From assembly GCF_030053895.1 (NCBI RefSeq), contig NZ_CP125781.1, positions 3,782,001 to 3,846,000 of the forward strand: a stretch of 64,000 nt of DNA, given 5' to 3'. The notes beneath the pieces are model-generated. The model was given only the letters and a program-made list of their open reading frames with translations, had not been told where the DNA came from and ran no database searches. Each line of letters begins with the position of its first letter. Positions within the stretch are counted from its first letter, which is position 1. The position numbers and the translations under genes are program-made. Shown here in pieces: positions 1 to 9,778 of the stretch. The DNA comes from Trabulsiella odontotermitis. Its GTDB lineage: Bacteria; Pseudomonadota; Gammaproteobacteria; Enterobacterales; Enterobacteriaceae.

Positions 1-2
1 AA

Positions 3-1292
3 CGCGCCACCGTTAACGGCCTGCCGGTCGATCGCCATGGCGGTTCTGTCGCCGCCTTCAGCCATCTCTATTTTCCGCGCATGCATCGCCTGGGGTACGT
101 AGCCCCCAACCTCGGTGAAGTGCCGCCACAGGCAAGCCCCGGCGGGTATGTGATGGATTCACGGCCCGGACTGTATGATTCGGTGCTGGTACTCGATTAC
201 AAAAGTCTGTATCCGTCCATTATTCGCACTTTTCTCATCGATCCCGTCGGGCTGGTCGAAGGGATGGCGCAGCCGGATCCTGAGCACAGTACGGAAGGGT
301 TTCTCGGTGCCCGTTTTTCGCGAGAAAAACATTGCCTGCCCGGGATCGTCAGCCAAATCTGGCACGGGCGAGACGAGGCAAAACAGCATAAAAACAAACC
401 GCTGTCACAGGCGCTGAAGATCATCATGAACGCCTTTTACGGCGTACTGGGCACCAGCGCGTGCCGCTTTTTTGATCCACGGCTGGCGTCGTCGATTACC
501 ATGCGCGGTCATGCAATCATGCGCCAGACAAAAGCGCTGATCGAATCGCAGGGCTATGACGTGATTTATGGCGATACCGATTCCACCTTCGTCTGGCTCA
601 AACGCGCACATACGGAAGAGGACGCGGCGCAGATCGGCCAGCAACTGGTGAAACACGTCAATGCGTGGTGGGAAAAGGAACTGCAAAAAGAGGGGCTGAC
701 CAGCGCGCTGGAGCTGGAATTCGAAACCCATTTTTGCCGCTTTTTAATGCCAACCATTCGCGGTACCGAAACCGGCAGCAAAAAGCGTTACGCAGGCATG
801 ATTCAGGAAGGCGACAGCCAGCGCATGTTATTCAAAGGGCTGGAAACGGTGCGCACCGACTGGACGCCGCTGGCGCAACAGTTTCAGCAGACGCTCTACT
901 TACACATTTTCCGCAATGAACCCTATCGTGACTACATTCGTGAGACGATCGATAAGCTGATGGCCGGCGAGCTGGATGAACAGCTGGTGTACCGTAAACA
1001 GCTCCGGCGTCCGCTGGCGGAGTATCAGCGCAACGTACCGCCACACGTACGCGCGGCGCGGCAGGCGGATGAACATAACGCCCGACTGGGTCGCCCGTTG
1101 CAGTATCAGCGTCGCGGCTCCATCAAGTACGTCTGGACCACCAGCGGCCCTGAACCTGTGGCCTATCAGCAGTCGCCGCTCGATTATGAACACTATTTGT
1201 CAAAACAATTACAACCCGTTGCCGATGGAATACTCCCTTTCGTCGACGACGACTTTGCTACAATACTGACAGGGCAAATGGGGCTGTTTTGA
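3..1292 (+). CDS. polB: DNA polymerase II, 3' part (5' end outside window)
   Basis: C-terminal 429 residues of the family B DNA polymerase II, the SOS-induced repair polymerase; the E. coli enzyme is about 783 residues, so the exonuclease domain and the promoter lie left of the window. The open frame runs in from the edge. Polymerase motifs are intact: motif A (DYKSLYPSI, near 196-222), motif B (KIIMNAFYG, near 418-444) and motif C (YGDTDS with both catalytic aspartates, near 569-586). The protein ends in GQMGLF, as in E. coli. rapA follows 128 bp downstream on the same strand, the E. coli order. The gene looks intact as far as it is visible. Confidence 0.97.
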   Translation, partial: RATVNGLPVDRHGGSVAAFSHLYFPRMHRLGYVAPNLGEVPPQASPGGYVMDSRPGLYDSVLVLDYKSLYPSIIRTFLIDPVGLVEGMAQPDPEHSTEGFLGARFSREKHCLPGIVSQIWHGRDEAKQHKNKPLSQALKIIMNAFYGVLGTSACRFFDPRLASSITMRGHAIMRQTKALIESQGYDVIYGDTDSTFVWLKRAHTEEDAAQIGQQLVKHVNAWWEKELQKEGLTSALELEFETHFCRFLMPTIRGTETGSKKRYAGMIQEGDSQRMLFKGLETVRTDWTPLAQQFQQTLYLHIFRNEPYRDYIRETIDKLMAGELDEQLVYRKQLRRPLAEYQRNVPPHVRAARQADEHNARLGRPLQYQRRGSIKYVWTTSGPEPVAYQQSPLDYEHYLSKQLQPVADGILPFVDDDFATILTGQMGLF

Positions 1293-1420
1293 CAGGTGAC
1301 TAAGTCATCGGCTTCCAGTACCATAGCGCCCTTTCCATTCCTGGCCCCAATTTTGATTACCGTCAGCAGCACCGACGGTGATGAACTATTGCCTGCAATT
1401 AAAGATAGAGCCGAATACAT

Positions 1421-4327
1421 ATGCCTTTTACACTTGGTCAACGCTGGATTAGCGATACAGAGAGCGAACTGGGATTAGGAACCGTAGTAGCGCTGGACAC
1501 GCGCATGGTAACCCTTCTTTTTCCGGCGACAGGTGAAAACCGTCTGTACGCACGCAACGACTCCCCTATCACCCGCGTTATGTTTAACCCGGGCGACACC
1601 GTCACCAGCCACGACGGCTGGCAACTCCTCGTTGATGAAGTGATTGAAGAAAAAGGCCTGCTGGCCTACATCGGTACCCGCCAGGACACGCAGGAAGCCA
1701 ACGTGATGCTGCGTGAAGTGTTACTCGACAGCAAACTGGTGTTCAGCAAACCCCAGGACCGCCTGTTCGCCGGGCAGATCGACCGGATGGATCGCTTCGC
1801 CCTGCGCTACCGCGCCCGCAAATACCAGAGCGAGCAGTACCGTATGCCGTGGAGCGGCCTGCGCGGCCAGCGTACGTCGCTGATCCCGCATCAGTTGCAC
1901 ATCGCCCATGATGTTGGCCGTCGCCACGCGCCTCGCGTGTTGCTGGCGGATGAAGTGGGTCTGGGAAAGACCATTGAAGCCGGGATGGTGCTGCATCAGC
2001 AATTGCTGTCCGGCGCCGCCGAGCGCGTGCTGATTATCGTGCCGGAAACCCTGCAGCATCAGTGGCTTGTCGAAATGCTGCGTCGTTTCAACCTGCGTTT
2101 CGCGCTGTTTGACGACGAACGCTACGCCGAAGCGCAACATGACGCTGACAACCCATTTGATACCGAACAGTTGGTGATCTGTTCCCTCGATTTCGTGCGC
2201 CGTAATAAAGAGCGTCTGGAACATCTGTGCGACGCTGAATGGGATCTGATGGTGGTCGATGAAGCCCATCATCTGGTGTGGAGCGAAGCGGCGCCGAGCC
2301 GTGAATATCAGGCCATTGAGCAACTGGCTGCCCGTGTGCCAGGCGTGTTGCTGTTGACGGCGACCCCTGAACAGCTCGGGATGGAAAGCCACTTCGCCCG
2401 TTTGCGCCTGCTGGATCCGAACCGTTTTCACGACTTCGCCCAGTTTGTCGCTGAGCAGAAAAATTACCGCCCGATCGCCGATGCCGTGGCGCTGCTGCTG
2501 GCAGGGACGCGTCTGAATGACGAACAACTGAATACCTTTGGCGATCTGATTGGCGAGCAGGATATTGAACCGCTGCTGCAGATGGCAAACAGCGATCGCG
2601 ACGGCGCCGAAGATGCACGTCAGGAGCTGATCACCATGCTGATGGACCGACACGGCACCAGCCGCGTGTTGTTCCGCAACACCCGCAATGGCGTGAAAGG
2701 TTTCCCGAAACGCGAACTGCATACCATCAAGCTGCCGCTGCCGACGCAGTATCAGACGGCGATTAAAGTCTCCGGCATTATGGGTGCGCGCAAAAGTGCT
2801 GAAGAGCGTGCCCGCGACATGCTTTATCCGGAGCAGATCTATCAGGAATTTGAAGGCGACAGCGGCACCTGGTGGAACTTCGACCCGCGTGTTGAATGGC
2901 TGATGGGCTACCTGACCAGCCATCGTTCACAGAAGGTGCTGGTGATTTGCGCCAAAGCCGCCACGGCGCTCCAGCTGGAACAGGTGTTGCGCGAGCGGGA
3001 AGGTATTCGCGCCGCCGTCTTCCATGAAGGAATGTCGATTATCGAACGCGACCGCGCTGCCGCCTGGTTTGCTGAAGAAGATACCGGCGCCCAGGTGCTG
3101 CTGTGCTCCGAAATCGGATCAGAAGGCCGCAACTTCCAGTTCGCCAGCCACCTGGTGATGTTCGATCTGCCGTTTAACCCGGACCTGCTGGAGCAGCGTA
3201 TCGGGCGTCTTGACCGTATCGGTCAGGCGCACGACATTCAGATCCACGTTCCGTATTTAGAAAAAACCGCCCAGTCGGTGCTGGTGCGCTGGTATCACGA
3301 AGGCTTAGATGCCTTTGAACATACCTGCCCGACCGGTCGCGCGATTTACGACAGTGTTTACAGCCAGTTGATTAACTACCTGGCGGCGCCGGAAGAGAAT
3401 GACGGTTTCGATGATCTGATCAAATCCTGCCGCGAACAACATGATGCCCTGAAAGCCCAACTGGAGCAGGGTCGTGACCGCCTGCTGGAAATTCACTCCA
3501 ACGGCGGTGAAAAAGCGCAGCAGCTTGCGGAGAGCATTGAAGAGCAGGATGATGATACCGGGCTGATTAATTTCGCCATGAACCTGTTCGACATCATTGG
3601 CATCAACCAGGATGACCGCGGCGAAAATATGATTGTCCTGACGCCGTCCGATCATATGCTGGTGCCGGATTTCCCTGGCCTGCCGGAAGATGGCTGCACC
3701 ATTACGTTTGAACGCGATGTCGCCCTGTCCCGCGAAGACGCGCAGTTCATCACCTGGGTGCACCCGCTGATCCGTAACGGTCTCGACCTGATCCTCTCCG
3801 GCGATACCGGCAGCAGCACCATTTCGCTTCTGAAAAACAAAGCGCTGCCAGTGGGTACGTTGCTGCTGGAGCTGATATACGTTGTCGAAGCGCAGGCACC
3901 GAAACAGCTGCAGCTGCACCGCTTCCTGCCGCCAACGCCGGTACGTATGCTGCTCGATAAGAACGGCAACAACCTGGCCGGTCAGGTGGAGTTTGAAAGC
4001 TTCAACCGTCAGTTGAGCGCAGTGAACCGCCATACTGGCAGCAAGCTGGTGAACGCCGTACAGCCGGATGTGCATGCGATCCTGCAACAGGGGGAAGCGC
4101 AGGTGGAAAAAGCCGCCCGTGCACTGATTGAGGCGGCCCGTCGCGAAGCGGATGATAAGCTGAGCGCGGAACTGTCGCGTCTGGAAGCGCTGAAAGCCGT
4201 CAACCCGAATATCCGTGACGACGAACTGGCAGCAATCGAAAGTAACCGTCAGCAGGTGCTGGAAAGCTTATCGCAGGCTGGCTGGCGTCTGGATGCGCTG
4301 CGTCTGGTTGTGGTGACACACCAGTAA
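1421..4327 (+). CDS. rapA: RNA polymerase-associated ATPase RapA (SWI2/SNF2 family)
   Basis: 968 residues, exactly the E. coli RapA length. RapA binds core RNA polymerase and uses ATP to recycle stalled polymerase after transcription. The N-terminal Tudor-like region starts MPFTLGQRW. The Walker A motif DEVGLGKT covers residues 177-184 with the catalytic Lys183. The Walker B motif VVDEAHHL follows, and helicase motif V/VI sequences (GSEGRNFQF, QRIGRLDRIGQ) lie near residues 567-606. The ATG at 1421 gives the family-length protein. rluA begins 12 bp after the stop and is probably co-transcribed. Confidence 0.98.
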   Translation: MPFTLGQRWISDTESELGLGTVVALDTRMVTLLFPATGENRLYARNDSPITRVMFNPGDTVTSHDGWQLLVDEVIEEKGLLAYIGTRQDTQEANVMLREVLLDSKLVFSKPQDRLFAGQIDRMDRFALRYRARKYQSEQYRMPWSGLRGQRTSLIPHQLHIAHDVGRRHAPRVLLADEVGLGKTIEAGMVLHQQLLSGAAERVLIIVPETLQHQWLVEMLRRFNLRFALFDDERYAEAQHDADNPFDTEQLVICSLDFVRRNKERLEHLCDAEWDLMVVDEAHHLVWSEAAPSREYQAIEQLAARVPGVLLLTATPEQLGMESHFARLRLLDPNRFHDFAQFVAEQKNYRPIADAVALLLAGTRLNDEQLNTFGDLIGEQDIEPLLQMANSDRDGAEDARQELITMLMDRHGTSRVLFRNTRNGVKGFPKRELHTIKLPLPTQYQTAIKVSGIMGARKSAEERARDMLYPEQIYQEFEGDSGTWWNFDPRVEWLMGYLTSHRSQKVLVICAKAATALQLEQVLREREGIRAAVFHEGMSIIERDRAAAWFAEEDTGAQVLLCSEIGSEGRNFQFASHLVMFDLPFNPDLLEQRIGRLDRIGQAHDIQIHVPYLEKTAQSVLVRWYHEGLDAFEHTCPTGRAIYDSVYSQLINYLAAPEENDGFDDLIKSCREQHDALKAQLEQGRDRLLEIHSNGGEKAQQLAESIEEQDDDTGLINFAMNLFDIIGINQDDRGENMIVLTPSDHMLVPDFPGLPEDGCTITFERDVALSREDAQFITWVHPLIRNGLDLILSGDTGSSTISLLKNKALPVGTLLLELIYVVEAQAPKQLQLHRFLPPTPVRMLLDKNGNNLAGQVEFESFNRQLSAVNRHTGSKLVNAVQPDVHAILQQGEAQVEKAARALIEAARREADDKLSAELSRLEALKAVNPNIRDDELAAIESNRQQVLESLSQAGWRLDALRLVVVTHQ

Positions 4328-4339
4328 CAGGAGCCCTTT

Positions 4340-4999
4340 ATGGGAATGGAAAACTACAATCCGCCAACCGAGCCGTGGCTGGTCATTCTTTATCAGGATG
4401 ACCATATCATGGTGGTCAACAAGCCCAGCGGCCTGTTGTCCGTGCCGGGTCGTCTGGAAGAGCATAAAGACAGCATCATGACCCGCATTCAGCGTGATTA
4501 TCCGCAGGCGGAGTCGGTGCATCGTCTGGATATGGCGACCAGCGGCGTGATTGTCGTCGCCCTGACCAAAAACGCGGAGCGCGAGCTGAAACGCCAGTTC
4601 CGCGAACGCGAGCCGAAAAAACAGTACGTGGCGCGTGTGTGGGGGCATCCTGAAAACGCCGAAGGTATCGTGGATTTACCGCTGATTTGCGACTGGCCGA
4701 ACCGGCCAAAGCAGAAGGTGTGTTATGAAACGGGGAAAGCGGCGCAAACCGGGTATGAGGTGGTGGAATATGCAAGCGATAATACCGCACGCGTGGTACT
4801 AAAACCGATAACCGGACGCTCCCATCAGTTGCGTGTGCATATGCTGGCGCTGGGCCATCCCATTCTTGGCGATCGGTTTTACGCCTCTGCGGAAGCGCTG
4901 GCTATGGCGCCGCGCCTGCTGCTGCATGCGGAAACGTTGACGATCACCCACCCGGCCTACGGCAACAGCATGACGTTTAAAGCGCCGGTCGATTTCTGA
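4340..4999 (+). CDS. rluA: Dual-specificity 23S rRNA/tRNA pseudouridine synthase RluA
   Basis: 219 residues, as in E. coli. RluA isomerises U746 of 23S rRNA and U32 of several tRNAs to pseudouridine. The family motif HRLDMATSG is present with the catalytic Asp64. The ATG is preceded by CAGGAG. The gene lies 12 bp behind rapA and is convergent with djlA, with a strong hairpin between the two stops. Confidence 0.97.
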   Translation: MGMENYNPPTEPWLVILYQDDHIMVVNKPSGLLSVPGRLEEHKDSIMTRIQRDYPQAESVHRLDMATSGVIVVALTKNAERELKRQFREREPKKQYVARVWGHPENAEGIVDLPLICDWPNRPKQKVCYETGKAAQTGYEVVEYASDNTARVVLKPITGRSHQLRVHMLALGHPILGDRFYASAEALAMAPRLLLHAETLTITHPAYGNSMTFKAPVDF

Positions 5000-5002
5000 A
5001 TG

Positions 5003-5024
5003 CACGCCCCTTTACCGGGGCGTG
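5003..5024. terminator. Bidirectional hairpin between rluA and djlA
   Basis: Perfect 8-bp stem CACGCCCC / GGGGCGTG with a 6-nt loop, between the stops of two convergent genes. There is no long T tract, so efficiency is uncertain. Its position suggests a shared terminator. Confidence 0.6.
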
Positions 5025-5028
5025 ATGA

Positions 5029-5844
5029 TTATTTAATCCCTTTCTGCTCTTTGATCAGCTCGTACGCTTTCTGAATTTCCTGCGCTTTTTGCTTCGCCAT
5101 TTCCATCATTTCCGGCGGTAAGCCTTTCGCGACCAGCTTGTCCGGGTGATGCTCTGCCATCAGCTTGCGGTAAGCACGCTTGATCGTGGCGTTATCATCC
5201 GTTGGTTTTACGCCTAACACATTACAGGCGTCTTCCAGCGTCGGTCCGCGCTGCGCCTGTTGCCAGCCACCACCCTGTGACTGCTGCTGATAACCGCCGC
5301 CAAACTGAGCACCGCCCTGCATCATGCGCAGGAACATTTCAAACTGCTGGCGGGAGATCCCGAGTTCGTCAGCAATGACAAACAACACCTCGCGCTCGTT
5401 CGGATGCAAATTGCCGTCCGCAAAGGCGGCCTGGATTTGAATTTCCAGAAACATCCTAATCAAATCAAAGCGACCAAAACAAACGCTGCGCAGCTGGCGC
5501 ATCTTTTCCCGCAGCGGGTAGTTATCCGCTTTACCAACGCGAAACGCCTGTTGTGCCGCCTCGCGGGATTCGCCATGAAGGTTCATGCGATCCATTAACT
5601 GCGTGGCGATATGGATATCCGCTTCGGTGACGCGACCCTTCGATTTGGTCAGGTGCCCCATGACTTCAAAGGTGGTCGCAAAGAATAACGACTGGCGCGC
5701 CTGCTGATTGGCAAAACCATGTAATCTGCGTGCGCGAGCCTGATCGAACATATGTCCGACAAGAAAACCGAGTACCACACCCCAGAAGCCGCCACCCATC
5801 ATTAATGCGATAGCAACACCAATCACTTTTCCCCAATACTGCAT
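5029..5844 (-). CDS. djlA: Membrane-anchored DnaJ-like co-chaperone DjlA
   Basis: 271 residues, the E. coli length. DjlA is a type III inner-membrane protein that stimulates DnaK through its J domain and is linked to the Rcs envelope-stress response. The N-terminus is one membrane span (about residues 6-30, rich in Gly and Val). A TerB-like helical middle follows, then a Gly/Gln-rich linker near 180-200. The C-terminal J domain carries the HPD tripeptide (AEHHPDKL). It is divergent from lptD and shares a 223-bp promoter region with it. Confidence 0.97.
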   Translation of the reverse strand: MQYWGKVIGVAIALMMGGGFWGVVLGFLVGHMFDQARARRLHGFANQQARQSLFFATTFEVMGHLTKSKGRVTEADIHIATQLMDRMNLHGESREAAQQAFRVGKADNYPLREKMRQLRSVCFGRFDLIRMFLEIQIQAAFADGNLHPNEREVLFVIADELGISRQQFEMFLRMMQGGAQFGGGYQQQSQGGGWQQAQRGPTLEDACNVLGVKPTDDNATIKRAYRKLMAEHHPDKLVAKGLPPEMMEMAKQKAQEIQKAYELIKEQKGIK

Positions 5845-6067
5845 ATACTCCCCAAATCGTCCAATTCGTCATGCCAGCGGCTAAAATTTGCATTATCATA
5901 CTCGTCATTCGACACGGTGCCTAACACCTCCGGCGTGAAACGGACATATATACAGCATCATTTGGATGCCGATGGCGAGTATAAAGACTAGCGTCATGAT
6001 GATGAGTACGTTAGTCTCTGACCGTTTGCCAGCAATGCCACAGATGACGGAACAACAAATACAACGT

Positions 6068-8437
6068 ATGAAAAAACGTATTCCCACCCTCCTGGCGACC
6101 ATGATTGCCAGCGCCTTATACAGCCAGCAGAGCCTGGCTGCCGATCTCGCATCACAATGTATGCTGGGCGTACCAAGTTATAACCGTCCTCTGGTACAAG
6201 GCGATACTAATAATCTGCCGGTCACCATTAATGCCGATCATGCAAAAGGGGATTACCCCGATAACGCGGTATTTACCGGCAATGTCGATGTGAATCAGGG
6301 GAACAGTCGCCTGCAGGCGGATGAGATCCAGCTTCACCAGAAGCAGGCGGAAGGTCAGGCTGACCCTGTGCGTACGGTCGATGCGTTGGGCAATGTACAC
6401 TATGATGACAATCAGGTAATCCTGAAAGGTCCGAAAGCCTGGTCGAATCTGAATACCAAAGATACCAACGTCTGGGAAGGCGATTACCAGATGGTGGGGC
6501 GTCAGGGTCGTGGTACTGCTGACGTCATGAAACAGCGCGGTGAAAACCGCTATACCATTCTGGATAACGGTACGTTCACCTCCTGTCTGCCGGGTTCGAA
6601 TACCTGGAGCGTGGTGGGCAGCGAAGTGATCCATGACCGCGAAGAGCAGGTTGCGGAAATCTGGAACGCACGTTTTAAGCTTGGTCCGGTTCCGGTCTTT
6701 TACAGCCCTTATCTGCAGTTGCCGGTGGGTGACAAACGTCGTTCAGGTTTCCTGATCCCTAACGCGAAATACAGCACCACCAACTATTTCGAGTTTTATC
6801 TTCCGTATTACTGGAACATCGCGCCGAACTTCGATGCCACCATTACGCCGCACTACATCCATAAACGTGGCAATATCCAGTGGCAGAACGAATTCCGCTA
6901 CCTGACGCAGGCCGGTTCAGGTCTGGTCGAATTTGACTATCTTCCCTCAGACAATGTGTATCAGGATGAATACAACGCCGGTCAGCATCCGGGTGAAGAC
7001 AGCAAACACCGCTGGTTGTTCTACTGGCGACATGCGGGTGTGATGGATCAGGTGTGGCGCTTCAACGTCGACTACACCAAAGTCAGCGACTCCACCTACT
7101 ATAACGATTTCGATTCAAAATACGGCTCCAGTACCGATGGCTACGCGACGCAAAAATTCAGCGTCGGCTATGCGCTGCAAAACTTCAACGCCACGGTGTC
7201 GACCAAACAGTTCCAGGTATTCGATAGCCAGTCCCGCAGCAGTTACTCTGCGGAACCACAGCTGGACGTCAACTGGTACCAGAACGATGTCGGGCCGTTC
7301 GACACGCGCATTTATGGCCAGGCAGTTCACTTTGTGAACACACAGTCGAATATGCCGGAAGCGACCCGTGTTCACCTCGAACCGGTCATCAATCTGCCGT
7401 TGTCGAACGAGTGGGCCAGCCTCAACACCGAAGCTAAGCTGATGGCGACGCACTACCAGCAGACCAACCTCGAAACGTGGAACGGAAACAGCAGCAATAA
7501 CCAGCTTGATGAGTCCGTCAGCCGCGTACTGCCGCAGTTTAAAGCCGATGGCAAAATGGTCTTTGAGCGTGACATGAACTGGGAAGAAGGCTACTCCCAG
7601 ACGCTGGAGCCGCGCGTGCAGTACCTGTACGTGCCGTATAAAGACCAGAGCAATATCAATAACTACGACTCCTCGTTGCTGCAGTCTGATTACAGCGGCC
7701 TGTTCCGTGACCGTACCTATGGCGGCCTTGACCGCATCGCGTCAGCTAACCAGGTCACGACCGGCGTCACAACTCGCGTTTATGATGCCGCTGCCGTTGA
7801 ACAATTTAACGTTTCAGTAGGTCAAATCTACTATTTCACCGAGTCTCGTACCGGTGATGACAATATCAACTGGGAAAAAGACAACAAAACCGGCTCGCTG
7901 GTGTGGGCGGGCGATACTTACTGGCGCATCTCTGATCGCTGGGGTCTGCGTGGCGGCGTTCAGTACGATACCCGTCTGGACAACATTGCCAACAGCTCCG
8001 CGACCATTGAATATCGTCGTGATGAAGACCGTCTGATTCAGTTTAACTATCGCTACGCCAGCCCGGAGTATATCCAGGCGACGTTACCCAGTTCTTATTC
8101 AACACGTGAGCAGACGAAAGACGGGATTTCTCAGGTGGGCGCAGTGGCAAGCTGGCCGTTGGTTGACCGCTGGTCAATCGTTGGGGCTTACTACTTCGAC
8201 ACCAATTCGAACAAGCCTGCCGACCAGATGCTGGGCGTGCAGTACAACTCCTGCTGTTATGCGATCCGCGTCGGTTACGAGCGCAAACTTAACGGCTGGG
8301 ATACCCAAAACAACCAGAGCAAATACGACAACGTTATTGGCTTCAACATCGAGCTCCGTGGCCTCAGTTCCAACTACGGCCTCGGCACACAGCAGATGCT
8401 GCGCTCGAATATTCTGCCGTATCGTAGTTCCTTGTAA
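6068..8437 (+). CDS. lptD: LPS-assembly outer-membrane protein LptD
   Basis: 789 residues (E. coli 784). LptD forms the outer-membrane beta-barrel that, with LptE, inserts lipopolysaccharide into the outer leaflet. I chose the ATG at 6068 over an upstream in-frame ATG at 5966 because it begins MKKRIPTLLATMI, the conserved signal peptide, cleaved after residue 24. The four disulphide cysteines are present: Cys31, Cys173 and the adjacent pair Cys729-Cys730 (E. coli 31, 173, 724, 725). A periplasmic OstA-like domain precedes the barrel. surA follows after 54 bp, the start of the classic lptD-surA-pdxA-rsmA-apaGH operon. Confidence 0.98.
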   Translation: MKKRIPTLLATMIASALYSQQSLAADLASQCMLGVPSYNRPLVQGDTNNLPVTINADHAKGDYPDNAVFTGNVDVNQGNSRLQADEIQLHQKQAEGQADPVRTVDALGNVHYDDNQVILKGPKAWSNLNTKDTNVWEGDYQMVGRQGRGTADVMKQRGENRYTILDNGTFTSCLPGSNTWSVVGSEVIHDREEQVAEIWNARFKLGPVPVFYSPYLQLPVGDKRRSGFLIPNAKYSTTNYFEFYLPYYWNIAPNFDATITPHYIHKRGNIQWQNEFRYLTQAGSGLVEFDYLPSDNVYQDEYNAGQHPGEDSKHRWLFYWRHAGVMDQVWRFNVDYTKVSDSTYYNDFDSKYGSSTDGYATQKFSVGYALQNFNATVSTKQFQVFDSQSRSSYSAEPQLDVNWYQNDVGPFDTRIYGQAVHFVNTQSNMPEATRVHLEPVINLPLSNEWASLNTEAKLMATHYQQTNLETWNGNSSNNQLDESVSRVLPQFKADGKMVFERDMNWEEGYSQTLEPRVQYLYVPYKDQSNINNYDSSLLQSDYSGLFRDRTYGGLDRIASANQVTTGVTTRVYDAAAVEQFNVSVGQIYYFTESRTGDDNINWEKDNKTGSLVWAGDTYWRISDRWGLRGGVQYDTRLDNIANSSATIEYRRDEDRLIQFNYRYASPEYIQATLPSSYSTREQTKDGISQVGAVASWPLVDRWSIVGAYYFDTNSNKPADQMLGVQYNSCCYAIRVGYERKLNGWDTQNNQSKYDNVIGFNIELRGLSSNYGLGTQQMLRSNILPYRSSL

Positions 8438-8491
8438 TGACATTAATTTGCAACGAAAACCGCCATTGCGGCGGGTAAAAATGGAAAAAGT

Positions 8492-9778
8492 ATGAAGAAC
8501 TGGAAAACGCTGCTTCTCGGTCTCGCTATGATAGCGAATACCAGCTTCGCGGCCCCGCAGGTTGTCGATAAAGTAGCTGCCGTCGTCAATAACGGCGTCG
8601 TGCTGGAAAGCGACGTTGATGGTTTGATGCAATCGGTGAAACTTAATGCCGGTCAGGCCGGGCAGCAGTTGCCGGATGACGCCACCTTACGCCATCAGAT
8701 CCTCGAACGTCTGATCATGGACCAGATTGTTTTGCAGATGGGCCAGAAAATGGGCGTCAAGGTCACTGACGAGCAGCTCGATCAGGCGATCGCCAACATT
8801 GCTAAACAGAACAATATGTCGATGGATCAGATGCGCAGCCGTCTGGCCTACGACGGGATCAACTACAACACCTACCGCAACCAGATCCGCAAAGAGATGA
8901 TCATCTCTGAAGTGCGTAACAACGAAGTGCGTCGCCGCATTACCGTGTTGCCGCAGGAAGTTGAGTCGCTGGCGAAGCAGGTGGGCAATCAGAACGACGC
9001 GAGCACAGAGCTGAATCTGAGCCATATCCTGATCGCGCTGCCGGAAAACCCGACCTCCGATCAGGTCAACGAGGCTGAAACCCAGGCGCGTTCTATTGTC
9101 GATCAGGCGCGTAACGGTGCGGATTTCGGCAAACTGGCGATCACGTACTCTGCTGACCAACAGGCGCTGAAAGGCGGACAGATGGGCTGGGGTCGTATCC
9201 AGGAACTGCCGTCTATTTTCGCACAGGCGCTGAGCACCGCGAAGAAAGGCGATGTGGTTGGTCCTGTCCGCTCCGGCGTTGGTTTCCACGTGCTGAAAGT
9301 GAATGACCTGCGCGGTCAGTCGCAAAGCATTTCAGTGACCGAAGTTCATGCCCGCCACATCCTGCTGAAACCGTCGCCGATCATGAGCGACGATCAGGCA
9401 CGTGCGAAGCTTGAGCAAATCGCGGCAGATATTAAGAGCGGCAAAACCAGTTTTGCTGATGCGGCAAAAGAATTCTCCCAGGATCCCGGCTCTGCTAACC
9501 AGGGCGGTGATTTAGGCTGGGGCGCGCCAGATATGTACGATCCGGCATTCCGTGATGCGCTGACCCGGCTGAACAAAGGCCAGATGAGCGGCCCGGTTCA
9601 TTCCTCTTTCGGCTGGCATCTGATTGAACTGCTGGATACCCGCAACGTTGATAAAACCGACGCGGCGCAGAAAGACCGTGCTTACCGTATGCTGATGAAC
9701 CGTAAGTTTGCGGAAGAAGCCGCCACCTGGATGCAGGAACAACGCGCCAGCGCGTATGTGAAAATTCTGAGCAACTAA
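8492..9778 (+). CDS. surA: Periplasmic peptidyl-prolyl isomerase/chaperone SurA
   Basis: 428 residues, identical in length to E. coli SurA, the periplasmic chaperone that escorts beta-barrel proteins (including LptD) to the BAM complex. The signal peptide is residues 1-20 with cleavage after SFA. An N-terminal chaperone module precedes two parvulin domains at about 170-275 (LNLSHILIALP...) and 283-385 (EVHARHILLKP...). The stop overlaps the pdxA start by one base (TAATG), implying translational coupling. Confidence 0.98.
   Translation: MKNWKTLLLGLAMIANTSFAAPQVVDKVAAVVNNGVVLESDVDGLMQSVKLNAGQAGQQLPDDATLRHQILERLIMDQIVLQMGQKMGVKVTDEQLDQAIANIAKQNNMSMDQMRSRLAYDGINYNTYRNQIRKEMIISEVRNNEVRRRITVLPQEVESLAKQVGNQNDASTELNLSHILIALPENPTSDQVNEAETQARSIVDQARNGADFGKLAITYSADQQALKGGQMGWGRIQELPSIFAQALSTAKKGDVVGPVRSGVGFHVLKVNDLRGQSQSISVTEVHARHILLKPSPIMSDDQARAKLEQIAADIKSGKTSFADAAKEFSQDPGSANQGGDLGWGAPDMYDPAFRDALTRLNKGQMSGPVHSSFGWHLIELLDTRNVDKTDAAQKDRAYRMLMNRKFAEEAATWMQEQRASAYVKILSN

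Noticed and set aside
1289..1311. TTGACA plus palindrome TGACTAAGTCA after polB, considered as a rapA promoter/operator
   Set aside because: No acceptable -10 box at the right spacing and no known regulator for the palindrome.
1721..2923. 400-codon open frame antisense to rapA
   Set aside because: Shadow of rapA's ATPase region with low-complexity His/Gln composition.
5966..6067. N-terminal extension of LptD
   Set aside because: The family signal peptide starts at 6068; the upstream in-frame ATG would bury the signal sequence.
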